From Actinocatenispora comari (GTDB lineage: Bacteria > Actinomycetota > Actinomycetes > Mycobacteriales > Micromonosporaceae), in NCBI RefSeq assembly GCF_017312725.1, contig NZ_BOPO01000055.1:124001-188000 (forward strand): DNA of 64,000 bases, given 5' to 3'. Both the position numbers and the translations under genes were made by a program. Positions 15,116 to 22,331 of this stretch are shown one piece after another (position 1 is the first letter of the stretch; the number at the start of each line of letters is the position of its first letter). The notes under the pieces were generated by a model. That model did no database searches. It had not been told where the DNA came from and was given only the letters and a program-made list of their open reading frames with translations.

Positions 15116-15485
15116 ATGGACACCCATTTGGTTTTCGTATCGAAGTTCCGACACAAGGTGTTCACCGTCTGGCACCTGACCCGGATGGAAGCGATCATGC
15201 GGCACGTCTGTGCCGGCTTCCAGGCGGAGCTGGTCGAGTTCAACGGCGAGAACGAGCACGTCCCCCTGCTAGGCACCTTCCCGCCCAAGATGGCGGTGGC
15301 CCGACTGGTCAATAGTCTCAAGGGCGTCTCCTCGCGCCACCTGCGGCAGGAGTTCCCCGACCTTGTACGCCACTACTACCAGGCCAACAAACTCTGGTCG
15401 GGCTCGTACTTCGCAGGCTCCGTCGGCGGCGCACCGCTGAGCGCTGTGAAGCATTTACATCCAGCAGCAGAACCGTCCCGCATAA
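15116..15485 (+). pseudogene. tnpA: IS200/IS605 TnpA (Y1 transposase), inactivated
   Basis: The reading frame matches IS200-type TnpA: THLVFVSKFRHKVFT, VCAGFQAELVEFNGE, LVNSLKGVSSRHLRQEFP and SYFAGSVGGAPLSAVK. Three lesions are visible. The HUH motif, normally HVHLL, is HVPLLG, so one metal-binding histidine is lost. An extra base near 15452-15455 shifts the frame just before the catalytic tyrosine; the shifted frame continues YIQQQNRPA and stops at 15485. The N-terminus also seems short, with an in-frame stop just upstream. The gene cannot make an active transposase, so this copy is not autonomously mobile. Confidence 0.9.
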
Positions 15486-15560
15486 GACACTGCCCAGGCC
15501 CTGACGGCCCTCCCAGCTCGGGCCCTCACTCCCGACCTGAAGGCCGAAGCACTGGCCCGC

Positions 15561-15653
15561 ACCCCGGTAGCGGGTGTTCTGGAACGCGGTGACCTGCCAG
15601 GTGCCGTCCTGGCGGACCAGCACGTAGGTCACCGACGACAGGCGGCCGAGGCA
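15561..15653 (-). pseudogene. 3' stub of a SnoaL-like (SgcJ/EcaC-type) protein gene
   Basis: The minus strand encodes VTYVLVRQDGTWQVTAFQ followed by NTRYRG, a close match to the C-terminal strands of SnoaL-fold SgcJ/EcaC proteins. No preceding domain is present: just upstream lies the end of the TetR gene. The stub is adjacent to the IS element, so the host gene was probably destroyed by insertion and deletion. Recognition rests on a short motif only. Confidence 0.5.
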
Positions 15654-15654
15654 C

Positions 15655-16269
15655 TCACCAACCGAAGTCGAGGAGGGCCGGGTCGGCCGGATCCAGGCCG
15701 AGCGTGCGGGCGATCAGCTCGCGCAACGAGGTGGTCAGCCGCGCCCGGGCGTCCGGATCGGTCAGGTACGCCGCGCGGTTGGGGCTGCGGGTGACCGCGG
15801 TGAGCAGGTCGAGGATCAGCTCGGCGGTACAGCGGGGCTCGGCGACGGGGAATCCGGCGAGGATGTCGGCCAACGGCGGGCCGAGCCGCTGGATGAGGTC
15901 GCGGTGGAAGGCGGCCGCCGGGGTCTCGTCGCCGAGGACGACGGCGAGCGTGCGGGGGAACTCACCTCGCCGCGACCGCAGCTCGCGCATGCCGCGGAAG
16001 ACGGCGCGGAGCCGGTCGGTCGGCGTACCAGGTAGGGTGCCGGCCTCCCGCAGCACGCTCTCGGCCTCGTCGAGCAGGCCGTCCAGCGACGCCCGCAGCA
16101 CGTCCTCCTTGGACGCGAAGTAGTGGTAGAAGCCGCCCTTGGACAGGCCGGTCACGGCCAGCAGGTCGCCGATGGTGGTCGCCCGGTAGCCCTTGACGAC
16201 GAAGACCTCTTCGGCGGCGGCCACGAGCGCCCGCCGGCGGGGATCGTGCTGGGTCGCGGGCCGGCCCAT
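15655..16269 (-). CDS. TetR-family regulator
   Basis: A 204-residue TetR/AcrR repressor. The helix-turn-helix (about 15-60) reads TTIGDLLAVTGLSKGGFYHYFASKEDVL, and a TetR_C-type ligand domain follows. It lies 10 bp downstream of the amidohydrolase in the same transcript. A 22-bp perfect palindrome (17850-17871) lies just upstream of the amidohydrolase start. The likely circuit is autorepression of the amidohydrolase-tetR pair through that palindrome, relieved by a substrate-related ligand. Confidence 0.9.
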   Translation of the reverse strand: MGRPATQHDPRRRALVAAAEEVFVVKGYRATTIGDLLAVTGLSKGGFYHYFASKEDVLRASLDGLLDEAESVLREAGTLPGTPTDRLRAVFRGMRELRSRRGEFPRTLAVVLGDETPAAAFHRDLIQRLGPPLADILAGFPVAEPRCTAELILDLLTAVTRSPNRAAYLTDPDARARLTTSLRELIARTLGLDPADPALLDFGW

Positions 16270-16279
16270 GCTGTTCCCC

Positions 16280-17833
16280 TCACTCCCGTCCGGTCGCCCG
16301 GAGCCAGCGGTAGCCGGCGGGCCGCCGCACGACGAAGGTGGCCCAGGCGTAGGCGAGCGCGCCGAGCCTGCCGCGGCCCAGGTAGCGAAGGATATCGATC
16401 GGCCGGGCGAGGTAGGGAATGGCTCCCGCGGTCTGTGCGAGGATCACGCGCGAGCCGCGGATGCGGTCGAGGCGGCGCAGCCACTGCCCCTGCGCGCAGA
16501 ACAGCACGGCATCCAGCCGGCCCTCGGTCAGCAGCGGCAGCCCGTCGGCGCGCGGCTCGAAGCGCAGCAGATCGGTTCCCTTGGCGAGGGCGTCGAGCAG
16601 CCGCTGGTCGACGAAGTCCTGCCCCGGAGCGAGCCCGGCAAGGTCGAGCGGGACGCGCAGGCCGGCCACGCCCCGCCGGCGACACCGGCCGATCTCGTCG
16701 ATGGAGAAGTCGGGCTGCAGCATGTCGACCACCGCCAGGTCGCCGGCGCCGAGGGAGTCGTTGTGCAGCACGATGCGTTCCCGTACCGGCGCGTCGCCGC
16801 CGTCCCAGAACCCGTCCGGTAGCGGCCTGCCGCCCGGTTGCGGGCCGGTCGTTGCCGGGAAGTCGGAGAACGCCGGGGGAGTCGTCCGCGGTGCGGGTCG
16901 GTCCTCGCGCGCGAACAGGCGGACCGCGTTGTCGCGGAAGATGCCCCGCAGCTGCTCCTCGCCGAGTTCGAGCCGCTGCGCGGCCCGCTGGTAGGCGCGG
17001 GCGATCATCCTGGCCGCGGTCGGGCGGGCCCACGGGAAGTCCGAGCCGAACGTCACCTGCCCCGGGCCACCGAACGCCAGGATCGCCGGTACCTGCTCGT
17101 CGTAGGCCTTCGACGCGGTGTCGAGGAAGACGTGCGGGCGCCACGCGTCGAGTTCCGCGTCGATCGCCGGGCGCTCCCGGCGCAGGCCACGCAGTACGTC
17201 GTCGAGGATGGCAGGCAGCGGGCCGCCCGCGTGGGAGAGCACCCAACGGATGTTCGGGTAGCGCACGTGCCCGCCGGCGCGCAGGAAGTCGAGCATGGTG
17301 CGCGCGGTGTCGTTCTGCCACAGGTACAGCGGGTTCAGCAGGCCGGCGTCGTCGGTGCCCGGCCGTCCGTTGGGGTGCACGTACACGACCGCGCTGCGTT
17401 CGTCCAGAGTGGACCAGAGCGGATCCAGGTCGGGGTGGCCGAAGTGCACGTCGGCCGCGTTGGACAGCAGGCCGACGGCGCGGGTGTCGGTACGTTCGAT
17501 CTCGGCCACGCTCGCGGCCACGTCGGCCTGCGGCAGCGTGGTGAACCAGCCGAACCGGTCGGGCCGAGTGGCCACGATCGCGGCGAGCGTGTCGTTGAGC
17601 TGCCGGGCGAGCGCGGCCGGGTCGGCGATGCCGTCCACGCATACGCCCGGCGACGAGAGCGAGAGCCAGGCGCGCTCGATGTGCAGCGAGTCCATCGTCC
17701 GCAGCGAGCGTTCCGGTGTCCAGCGGGGGAACCGGAATCCGCCGACCTGCGTCACGCCGGCGGCGCGCATGGCATCGACGTAGCAGTTCGGCACCACGTG
17801 ATGGTGCAGATCCCACTTGGGCAGGTGACGCAT
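16280..17833 (-). CDS. Amidohydrolase-2 family protein (ACMSD-like) with long C-terminal extension
   Basis: A 517-residue protein. Residues 1-310 form an ACMSD/gamma-resorcylate decarboxylase-type metal enzyme: WDLHHHVVP gives the HxH pair, VYVHPNG and VLSHAGG the next histidines, and TFGSDFPWARP the metal aspartate. These enzymes decarboxylate or hydrolyse aromatic-type acids. About 190 further residues contain VVDMLQPDFSIDEIG and VILAQTAGAIPYLARP; I do not recognise that part. ATG at 17831-17833 follows GAGGAG by eight bases, preferred over the GTG nine bases upstream. It is co-directional with the FAD monooxygenase 78 bp upstream, suggesting an aromatic-ring pathway. Confidence 0.8.
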   Translation of the reverse strand: MRHLPKWDLHHHVVPNCYVDAMRAAGVTQVGGFRFPRWTPERSLRTMDSLHIERAWLSLSSPGVCVDGIADPAALARQLNDTLAAIVATRPDRFGWFTTLPQADVAASVAEIERTDTRAVGLLSNAADVHFGHPDLDPLWSTLDERSAVVYVHPNGRPGTDDAGLLNPLYLWQNDTARTMLDFLRAGGHVRYPNIRWVLSHAGGPLPAILDDVLRGLRRERPAIDAELDAWRPHVFLDTASKAYDEQVPAILAFGGPGQVTFGSDFPWARPTAARMIARAYQRAAQRLELGEEQLRGIFRDNAVRLFAREDRPAPRTTPPAFSDFPATTGPQPGGRPLPDGFWDGGDAPVRERIVLHNDSLGAGDLAVVDMLQPDFSIDEIGRCRRRGVAGLRVPLDLAGLAPGQDFVDQRLLDALAKGTDLLRFEPRADGLPLLTEGRLDAVLFCAQGQWLRRLDRIRGSRVILAQTAGAIPYLARPIDILRYLGRGRLGALAYAWATFVVRRPAGYRWLRATGRE

Positions 17834-17849
17834 GCGTTCCACTCCTCAG

Positions 17850-17871
17850 TTTACCGACCGCGGTCGGTAAA
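17850..17871. promoter_or_regulatory. 22-bp perfect palindrome, probable TetR operator
   Basis: TTTACCGACCG followed directly by its reverse complement CGGTCGGTAAA. The site ends 16 bp before the amidohydrolase start codon. This is the size and symmetry expected of a TetR dimer site, and the gene for a TetR protein is the second gene of the transcript. Confidence 0.85.
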
Positions 17872-17911
17872 CGAGACCCTAGCAGCCGGGCGGCCCCACC
17901 GGTGCACCTGG

Positions 17912-19090
17912 CTACCGATCTCGGGTCTCGCTGGGCGTACCGGCCTGCGGGCGGATGGACGGTGGCTGCCAGTCGGCGGTCCGCGCCATCCTGCGCAGAC
18001 TCACCGATGTCGGCGTGTGGGCGAGCACCAGCCGGCGGGCGGCGACGACGAGGCGGTTGCGGCGGCGATGCCCGAGCCGGCCCATCTGCTCGGAGGCGGC
18101 GACGATGGACTGCGCGCGCGGTCGCCTCGACCGGTCGTAGCTGTCCAGCGCGTCGTCGATGCCGGTCTCGTCGCCCTCCGCGAGCGCCGCCGCCAGCGCG
18201 ACACCGTCCTCGATGGCCTGGCATCCGCCCTGGCCGAGGAACGGGGTCATGGCGTGCGCGGCGTCGCCCACCAGTGCGACGCGGCCGCTGACGTAGTTGC
18301 GCAGCGGCCGGGCGAGTACCTGGATGTCGTGGTGCAGGACCGCCTCGCTCGGGGTGGCCGCGATCAGGCCGCGCAGTGCGGCGGGCCAGCCGGCGAAGCG
18401 CTCCAGCAGGTATCGCTGCGGATCGTCGTGGGTCCGGCCCGGCGGCGCGACCAGCGCGACGTACCAGTACCGACGGCCGGCCGGAAGCGGGACGACACCG
18501 AACTCCACGCCGGGCTCCCAGACGATCCCGACCGGCGCGTCGGCCGCCGCCGGCGCGACGCCGCGGAACGCGGTGGAACCCGCGTACCGCGTCGCTGCGT
18601 GCCCGGGCCACAGGCAGGCGCGCAGGCGACTGTGGATGCCGTCGGCGCCGACGACGACGTCGGCCCGGTCGCTGCTGCCGTCGCGGAAGCTGACTCGTCC
18701 GTCCCGATCCGCCGAGACGACCTCGGTGCCGGGTCGCAGACACGAGTCGGGCAGGCCGGCGCGCAGCGCCTCGACGAGAGTGGCCCGGTGCACGCCGGCC
18801 AGGAAGTGCCCGAAGCAGTCCTCGAAGGCCGTACCGTCGAACGGCAGGATCAGGCGGCCGCGGCTGTCGCGCAGCTCGGCGGTGGCCGCGGTCAGGCCCG
18901 GGCCCAGGCGCTCCGCCACGCCCAGCTCGGCCAGCCCGCGCAAGGCGTTGGGCCACAACGTGATGCCGGAACCGCTGGGCCGAAACCGCGCCGCCCGTTC
19001 GGCGACGGTGACCTGCCATCCGGCCTTGTGCAGGCCGACCGCCGTGCTCAGCCCACCGATGCCGCCGCCGACGACGATCGCCTTGCGCAT
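17912..19090 (-). CDS. FAD-dependent aromatic monooxygenase (salicylate hydroxylase-like)
   Basis: A 392-residue group A flavoprotein monooxygenase. The FAD motif GGGIGGL lies at 8-14, the DG motif VVVGADGIHSRLR near 160, and the GD motif VALVGDAAHAMTPFLGQGG near 285; the order and spacing are standard. These enzymes hydroxylate aromatic or polyene substrates with NAD(P)H and O2. ATG at 19088-19090 follows GGAGGGAG by five bases. It is divergent from a TetR gene at 19190, with overlapping palindromes between them, so that TetR is its likely repressor. The downstream amidohydrolase may act on its product. Confidence 0.9.
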   Translation of the reverse strand: MRKAIVVGGGIGGLSTAVGLHKAGWQVTVAERAARFRPSGSGITLWPNALRGLAELGVAERLGPGLTAATAELRDSRGRLILPFDGTAFEDCFGHFLAGVHRATLVEALRAGLPDSCLRPGTEVVSADRDGRVSFRDGSSDRADVVVGADGIHSRLRACLWPGHAATRYAGSTAFRGVAPAAADAPVGIVWEPGVEFGVVPLPAGRRYWYVALVAPPGRTHDDPQRYLLERFAGWPAALRGLIAATPSEAVLHHDIQVLARPLRNYVSGRVALVGDAAHAMTPFLGQGGCQAIEDGVALAAALAEGDETGIDDALDSYDRSRRPRAQSIVAASEQMGRLGHRRRNRLVVAARRLVLAHTPTSVSLRRMARTADWQPPSIRPQAGTPSETRDR

Positions 19091-19158
19091 CGGTTCTCCC
19101 TCCATGGTTCTGCCGCGACCAGGCTCGATGTCCCCGCGGCCGTGGCCGGTCTCTGACT

Positions 19159-19187
19159 CTACGGATGTAGAGTACTCTACATTTGTA
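19159..19187. promoter_or_regulatory. Overlapping palindromes, probable TetR operator
   Basis: TGTAGAGTACTCTACA (19166-19181) is a perfect 16-bp palindrome. It is flanked by CTACGGATGTAG on the left and the perfect palindrome CTACATTTGTAG on the right. The block ends 3 bp before the TetR start codon and lies 70 bp upstream of the divergent monooxygenase start, so binding would control both genes. Confidence 0.8.
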
Positions 19188-19189
19188 GG

Positions 19190-19837
19190 ATGTCGCGCAG
19201 GCAAGAGCTGGCAGACGTGGCGATCGCGACCCTCGCCCGGGAGGGGATGCGCGGGCTGACCCATCGCGCCGTCGACCGCGCCGCGGGGCTGCCGGAAGGA
19301 TCCACGTCGTACTACTTCCGCACCCGGGACGCGCTGCTCGAGGCGGTGGTGCGGCGACTGGCCGAGGTGACCGCCGGCGATCTCGGCGCGGTGCCGACCT
19401 CGGCGCCCGGCGGGCTCGACGGGCTCGCCCGCGCGATCGCCGCGGTGCTCGAACGGTGGGTGACCGAGGAGGCCGATCGACACCTCGCCCGCTACGAGCT
19501 GGCGCTGGAGGCCAATCGCCGACCGCGGATCCGGGAACTGCTGTCCGACACCGGCGCCCGACTCCGGGACCGGGTGGTCGACCTGCTCGCCGCAGCGGGC
19601 GTGCCGGTGGAGCCGGAGCGTGCCGCGGACCTCGTCGCCTACCTCGACGGGTTGGTGTTCGACCGGCTCGCGGGGGCCCGCACGGCTCGCGGCCGGGCCG
19701 ACGACTTCGCCGACCGGGTGCGCCCGCTGCTGGCCGCGATGGCCGCCGGCGGGCCCAAGCCGGCCTCGACCGCCCGTGCCGGCAACCGAGCGCCGTCGGC
19801 TCGGCCGGGGCGGCAGCGCCGAGCGGGTGGCGCCTGA
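19190..19837 (+). CDS. TetR-family regulator
   Basis: A 215-residue TetR protein. Residues 5-50 form the DNA-binding helices (GLTHRAVDRAAGLPEGSTSYYFRTRD). The rest is a helical ligand domain ending in a basic, low-complexity tail (about 195-215). The ATG follows the operator block by only a few bases with no ribosome site, so the mRNA is probably leaderless. It is divergent from the FAD monooxygenase and most likely represses it. A minisatellite begins 50 bp after the stop. Confidence 0.88.
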   Translation: MSRRQELADVAIATLAREGMRGLTHRAVDRAAGLPEGSTSYYFRTRDALLEAVVRRLAEVTAGDLGAVPTSAPGGLDGLARAIAAVLERWVTEEADRHLARYELALEANRRPRIRELLSDTGARLRDRVVDLLAAAGVPVEPERAADLVAYLDGLVFDRLAGARTARGRADDFADRVRPLLAAMAAGGPKPASTARAGNRAPSARPGRQRRAGGA

Positions 19838-19886
19838 CCGGCGACCCGCGGGCAGCGCGGCGCGCGGCCGCGTCGGCAATCTCGGC

Positions 19887-20022
19887 TGCGTACCGTGGTC
19901 GGCCGTCCGGACCTGCGTACCGTGGTCGGCCGTCCGGACCTGCGTGCCGGGGTCGCGGCGTTCGGACGTGCCTGCCGGGGTCGGCCGTCCGGACCTGCGT
20001 GTCGGGGTCGCGGCGTTCGGGG
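19887..20022. repeat. Minisatellite of five 27/28-bp units
   Basis: Units start at 19887, 19914, 19941, 19969 and 19996. Units 1 and 2 are identical over 27 bp (TGCGTACCGTGGTCGGCC...). Units 3 and 5 share a GTCGCGGCGTTCGG variant, and unit 4 matches 1-2 in its second half. The alternation suggests expansion of a two-type array. It fills the gap between two convergent genes and has no spacer/repeat structure of a CRISPR. Confidence 0.9.
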
Positions 20023-20045
20023 CGACTGTCGCGTCGCCGGCACGA

Positions 20046-20444
20046 TCAGGCTGTCCGGGTCGCCGCCGCCCGGCGCTCGTCGGCGGTGGCGAGCGCGAAG
20101 TAGACGGGCGGCAGGACGAGTTCGAGCGCCGCGAGCACGAGCTGGAACCACTGCGGCGCGCCATGCAGGGCCAGGGAGACGATCCGGCCGATGCCGCCCA
20201 GCAGGAAGATCCCGGCGAGCCAGCGGACGGCGACGGCGCGGATCGGCGTCTGCCGGGCGGCCCAGAGCCAGGCAACTCCGTACCCGGCGAAGATCGCGCC
20301 GTAGTACCGCTCGCGGCTGTCGACGGTGGCGCCGGCGGCGGCCTCGCCCGGGACGGACGCGGTGCCGAGGACGAAGTGGAACACCCCGATCGCCACGCAG
20401 GCCACGCCCATCACCAGCAGCAGCACCTTGAGCAGCCGTGCCAC
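20046..20444 (-). CDS. DUF4345 family integral membrane protein
   Basis: A 132-residue membrane protein with four hydrophobic helices (about 5-25, 45-65, 75-95, 100-120). The pattern GVFHFVLG ... RYYGAIFAGYGVAWLW is characteristic of DUF4345; no function is established for the family. I chose the GTG at 20442-20444, preceded by GGGGGG, over the ATG at 20480 because that ATG lies inside an inverted repeat that looks like an operator. It is divergent from a TetR gene at 20534. Confidence 0.8.
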   Translation of the reverse strand: MARLLKVLLLVMGVACVAIGVFHFVLGTASVPGEAAAGATVDSRERYYGAIFAGYGVAWLWAARQTPIRAVAVRWLAGIFLLGGIGRIVSLALHGAPQWFQLVLAALELVLPPVYFALATADERRAAATRTA

Positions 20445-20465
20445 GGTCCCCCCACGCGATCCACG

Positions 20466-20487
20466 TTGGTAGACAACCATCTACCAA
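20466..20487. promoter_or_regulatory. Inverted repeat, probable TetR operator
   Basis: TTGGTAGA (20466-20473) and TCTACCAA (20480-20487) are exact complements with a 6-bp spacer. The site lies just downstream of the predicted promoter of the DUF4345 gene and upstream of the divergent TetR gene. Confidence 0.75.
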
Positions 20488-20490
20488 GGG

Positions 20491-20519
20491 ACCGTATGGC
20501 GTTAGTGGACGACTGTCAA
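20491..20519 (-). promoter_or_regulatory. Probable sigma-70 type promoter of the DUF4345 gene
   Basis: On the minus strand TTGACA (20519-20514) is followed after exactly 17 bp by TACGGT (20496-20491). The start site would fall close to the inverted repeat at 20466-20487, so a bound repressor would block it. Confidence 0.5.
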
Positions 20520-20533
20520 CTAGGCTGTGGTCC

Positions 20534-21148
20534 GTGACCGCACGCCGCCGGCTCGACCCGGCCGAACGCCGTGGCCAGCTCCTCGACGTCGGCGCGCGCC
20601 TGTTCGCCGACCGGCCCTACGACGAGGTACGGATGGAACACGTCGCCGAACGCGCCGGCGTGTCCCGCGCCCTGCTGTACAAGTACTTCCCGGCCAAGCG
20701 CGACCTGTTCGCCGCCGTCTACCGGCAGGCGGCCGACCAGCTGCTTGCCCAGACCAGGCTCGACCCGGCGCTGCCCGTCCTCGACCAGGTGTCCGCCGGT
20801 CTCGACGCGCACATCGACTACTTCCTGGCCAACCGCAACACTGTCCTCGCCGCCAACCGCACGCTCGCCGGTGATCCGGTCATCCAGGCGGTGATCACCG
20901 ACGAGCTGGCCGCGTTGCGGGAACGCATCGTCGACGCCGCCGGACTCACCGAGCACGCGCGGGCCCTGGCCTCGGCGGCGCTGGCGGGTTGGCTGGTGTC
21001 GGTCCGGGTGCTGTGCACGGAATGGCTCACCAGCAGGGCGTTCTCCCGCACCGAACTGCGCGACGTCTGCCTCGGCGCACTGACCGGCGCCCTCTCCGCC
21101 GTGGCCGACCTCGACCCACCGCCCGCGACAGCGCCCTCGCCGCCGTGA
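20534..21148 (+). CDS. TetR-family regulator
   Basis: A 204-residue TetR protein. The DNA-binding part (about 5-55) contains VRMEHVAERAGVSRALLYKYFPAKRDLF; a helical ligand domain follows. The GTG at 20534 was chosen because the frame upstream runs through the operator and promoter of the divergent DUF4345 gene. Its stop codon lies in the second copy of a 39-bp duplication (21098-21136 and 21142-21180), so the C-terminal tail is of recent origin. Likely target: the DUF4345 gene and itself. Confidence 0.88.
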   Translation: MTARRRLDPAERRGQLLDVGARLFADRPYDEVRMEHVAERAGVSRALLYKYFPAKRDLFAAVYRQAADQLLAQTRLDPALPVLDQVSAGLDAHIDYFLANRNTVLAANRTLAGDPVIQAVITDELAALRERIVDAAGLTEHARALASAALAGWLVSVRVLCTEWLTSRAFSRTELRDVCLGALTGALSAVADLDPPPATAPSPP

Positions 21149-21180
21149 CCGACCTCGACCCACCGCCCGCAACGGCGCCC
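21098..21180. repeat. 39-bp tandem duplication spanning the TetR stop codon
   Basis: The units 21098-21136 and 21142-21180 match at 36 of 39 positions. A G-to-A change in the second unit (GTGGCC to GTGACC), read in the shifted frame, supplies the TGA stop of the TetR gene. Confidence 0.85.
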
Positions 21181-21249
21181 GGCCGTACCGGCGCGACATC
21201 GGACTGACCGGCGCGGCCGAGATCTTCCCGGCGTACCACGGTCGGCGGT

Positions 21250-21717
21250 CTACTCGGGGGCCTCGCCGGTGCGGCCGTCGGCCTGCTCGCACAGCAGGTC
21301 CAGATGCCCGAGGTGCCGCGAGGTCTCCTCGATCAGGTGTTGCAACATCCACCGCAGGGTCTGCGGCGGGCCGTCCGCGGCGACGTCGTCGAGCTGGTGC
21401 GCCGCGATGATCTCGTCGGAACGCCGGCACTCGTTCCGGTAGTCGTTCACCAGCTCGGCCAGCGTCGCGGTGTCCGGGTCGAGGCCCGGATCGCCGTCCT
21501 CGGGCGACTGGCCGCCGAGCCGGCAGGACAGCCACCAGTACTCCGCGCCGCCGAGGTGCCACACCAACCAGTGAATGGTGAGCCCACTGGCGGTACTCGT
21601 CTTGCGGGCGGCTTCGTCATCGAGCCCGGTCACCTTCCAGCACACCAGTTCTCGCTGACGGCGCAGGTATGCCAGGAGCATGTCTCGCTCCGATGCCGCG
21701 TACGGTGTGTCGATCAC
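21250..21717 (-). CDS. DinB-family protein (DUF664)
   Basis: A 155-residue DinB four-helix bundle protein. Candidate metal histidines are in TIHWLVWHLGG and in EETSRHLGHLDLL near the C-terminus. The DUF664 branch is common in actinobacteria, where several members act as mycothiol-dependent metal enzymes; whether this one does is unknown. The GTG at 21715-21717 has GGGGACGCGGA upstream; a longer form from a further upstream start is possible. It stands alone between convergent and divergent neighbours. Confidence 0.82.
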   Translation of the reverse strand: MIDTPYAASERDMLLAYLRRQRELVCWKVTGLDDEAARKTSTASGLTIHWLVWHLGGAEYWWLSCRLGGQSPEDGDPGLDPDTATLAELVNDYRNECRRSDEIIAAHQLDDVAADGPPQTLRWMLQHLIEETSRHLGHLDLLCEQADGRTGEAPE

Positions 21718-21991
21718 TCCGCGTCCCCTCGCCGTCGACGGTGCCGACCTCATCCCCCGATGCGAGCCGACTGTACACAGTGTTGCGGCTGGCTGCCGTC
21801 CGTCATGATTGCCGTGGGACCGGGTGGCGTCGCCGTCGGGACGAGCCACCGTCAGCGCGAGACTCCCCGCATTGATCACGGGTCGTGATCGTAGCCATCG
21901 CCAGCTGAACCTTGGTGCGCGCACCGCGTTCTGGTGAACTCCTCGTCAGCACCGGGAAACGGTGCTGCTGCACAGATTCGAGGAGCTCGGC

Positions 21992-22174
21992 ATGCCCAAC
22001 GTGATCGTCCAACAGCTGCCCAAGTCGCCGGAGGCCACCCGCGACCTCGTGCGCCGCATCACCGATGCGTTCGTCGACGCGTGCCAGACGCCGGCCGAGG
22101 CCGTGCACGTCTGGATCGAGGAGTACCCCGCGGACCGGTACGCGGCGGGCGGCAAGCTGCTCGCCGACAAGTAA
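21992..22174 (+). CDS. 4-oxalocrotonate tautomerase family protein
   Basis: A 60-residue tautomerase-superfamily monomer. After Met removal the N-terminus is Pro-1 (MPNVIVQQLPKS), the catalytic base of this family. The chain continues with SPEATRDLVRRITDAF and VHVWIEEYPADRYAAGGKL, matching 4-OT strands and the single helix. The ATG at 21992 follows GAGGAG by six bases; the longer frame from 21962 would mask Pro-1 and was rejected. Two hairpins downstream (22182-22211, 22264-22304) look like terminators. The substrate is unknown; no meta-cleavage genes are adjacent. Confidence 0.9.
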   Translation: MPNVIVQQLPKSPEATRDLVRRITDAFVDACQTPAEAVHVWIEEYPADRYAAGGKLLADK

Positions 22175-22181
22175 CCGGCGC

Positions 22182-22211
22182 GGCCGGCCCCGACCACCGC
22201 CGGGGTCGGCC
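22182..22211 (+). terminator. Hairpin downstream of the tautomerase gene
   Basis: GGCCGGCCCCG and CGGGGTCGGCC form an 11-bp stem with one wobble pair and an 8-base loop, seven bases after the stop codon. There is no T-run, as is usual in high-GC actinobacteria. Confidence 0.6.
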
Positions 22212-22263
22212 CGCACCGCGCCGCCGGCCAGGCCGGCACCGGCGTGACCTGGCTGGTACGGCG

Positions 22264-22304
22264 AAGAGGCGCCGTTGCGTCGGCACGCCGGCGAGGCGCC
22301 TCTT
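22264..22304. terminator. Bidirectional hairpin between tautomerase and DUF4246 genes
   Basis: AAGAGGCGCC (22264-22273) pairs perfectly with GGCGCCTCTT (22295-22304) across a 21-base loop. It sits between two convergent genes and would end both transcripts. Confidence 0.65.
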
Positions 22305-22331
22305 GTCGTCCGGCCGTCTCCGGGCAGCTTC

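Noticed and set aside
16152-19019. 955-residue minus-strand frame across the amidohydrolase and monooxygenase genes
   Set aside because: Arg/Pro/Gly-rich, no domain, out of frame with two clearly recognisable genes on the same strand.
19887-20022. CRISPR-like array
   Set aside because: The units are contiguous with no unique spacers; it is a plain tandem repeat, and no cas genes are present.
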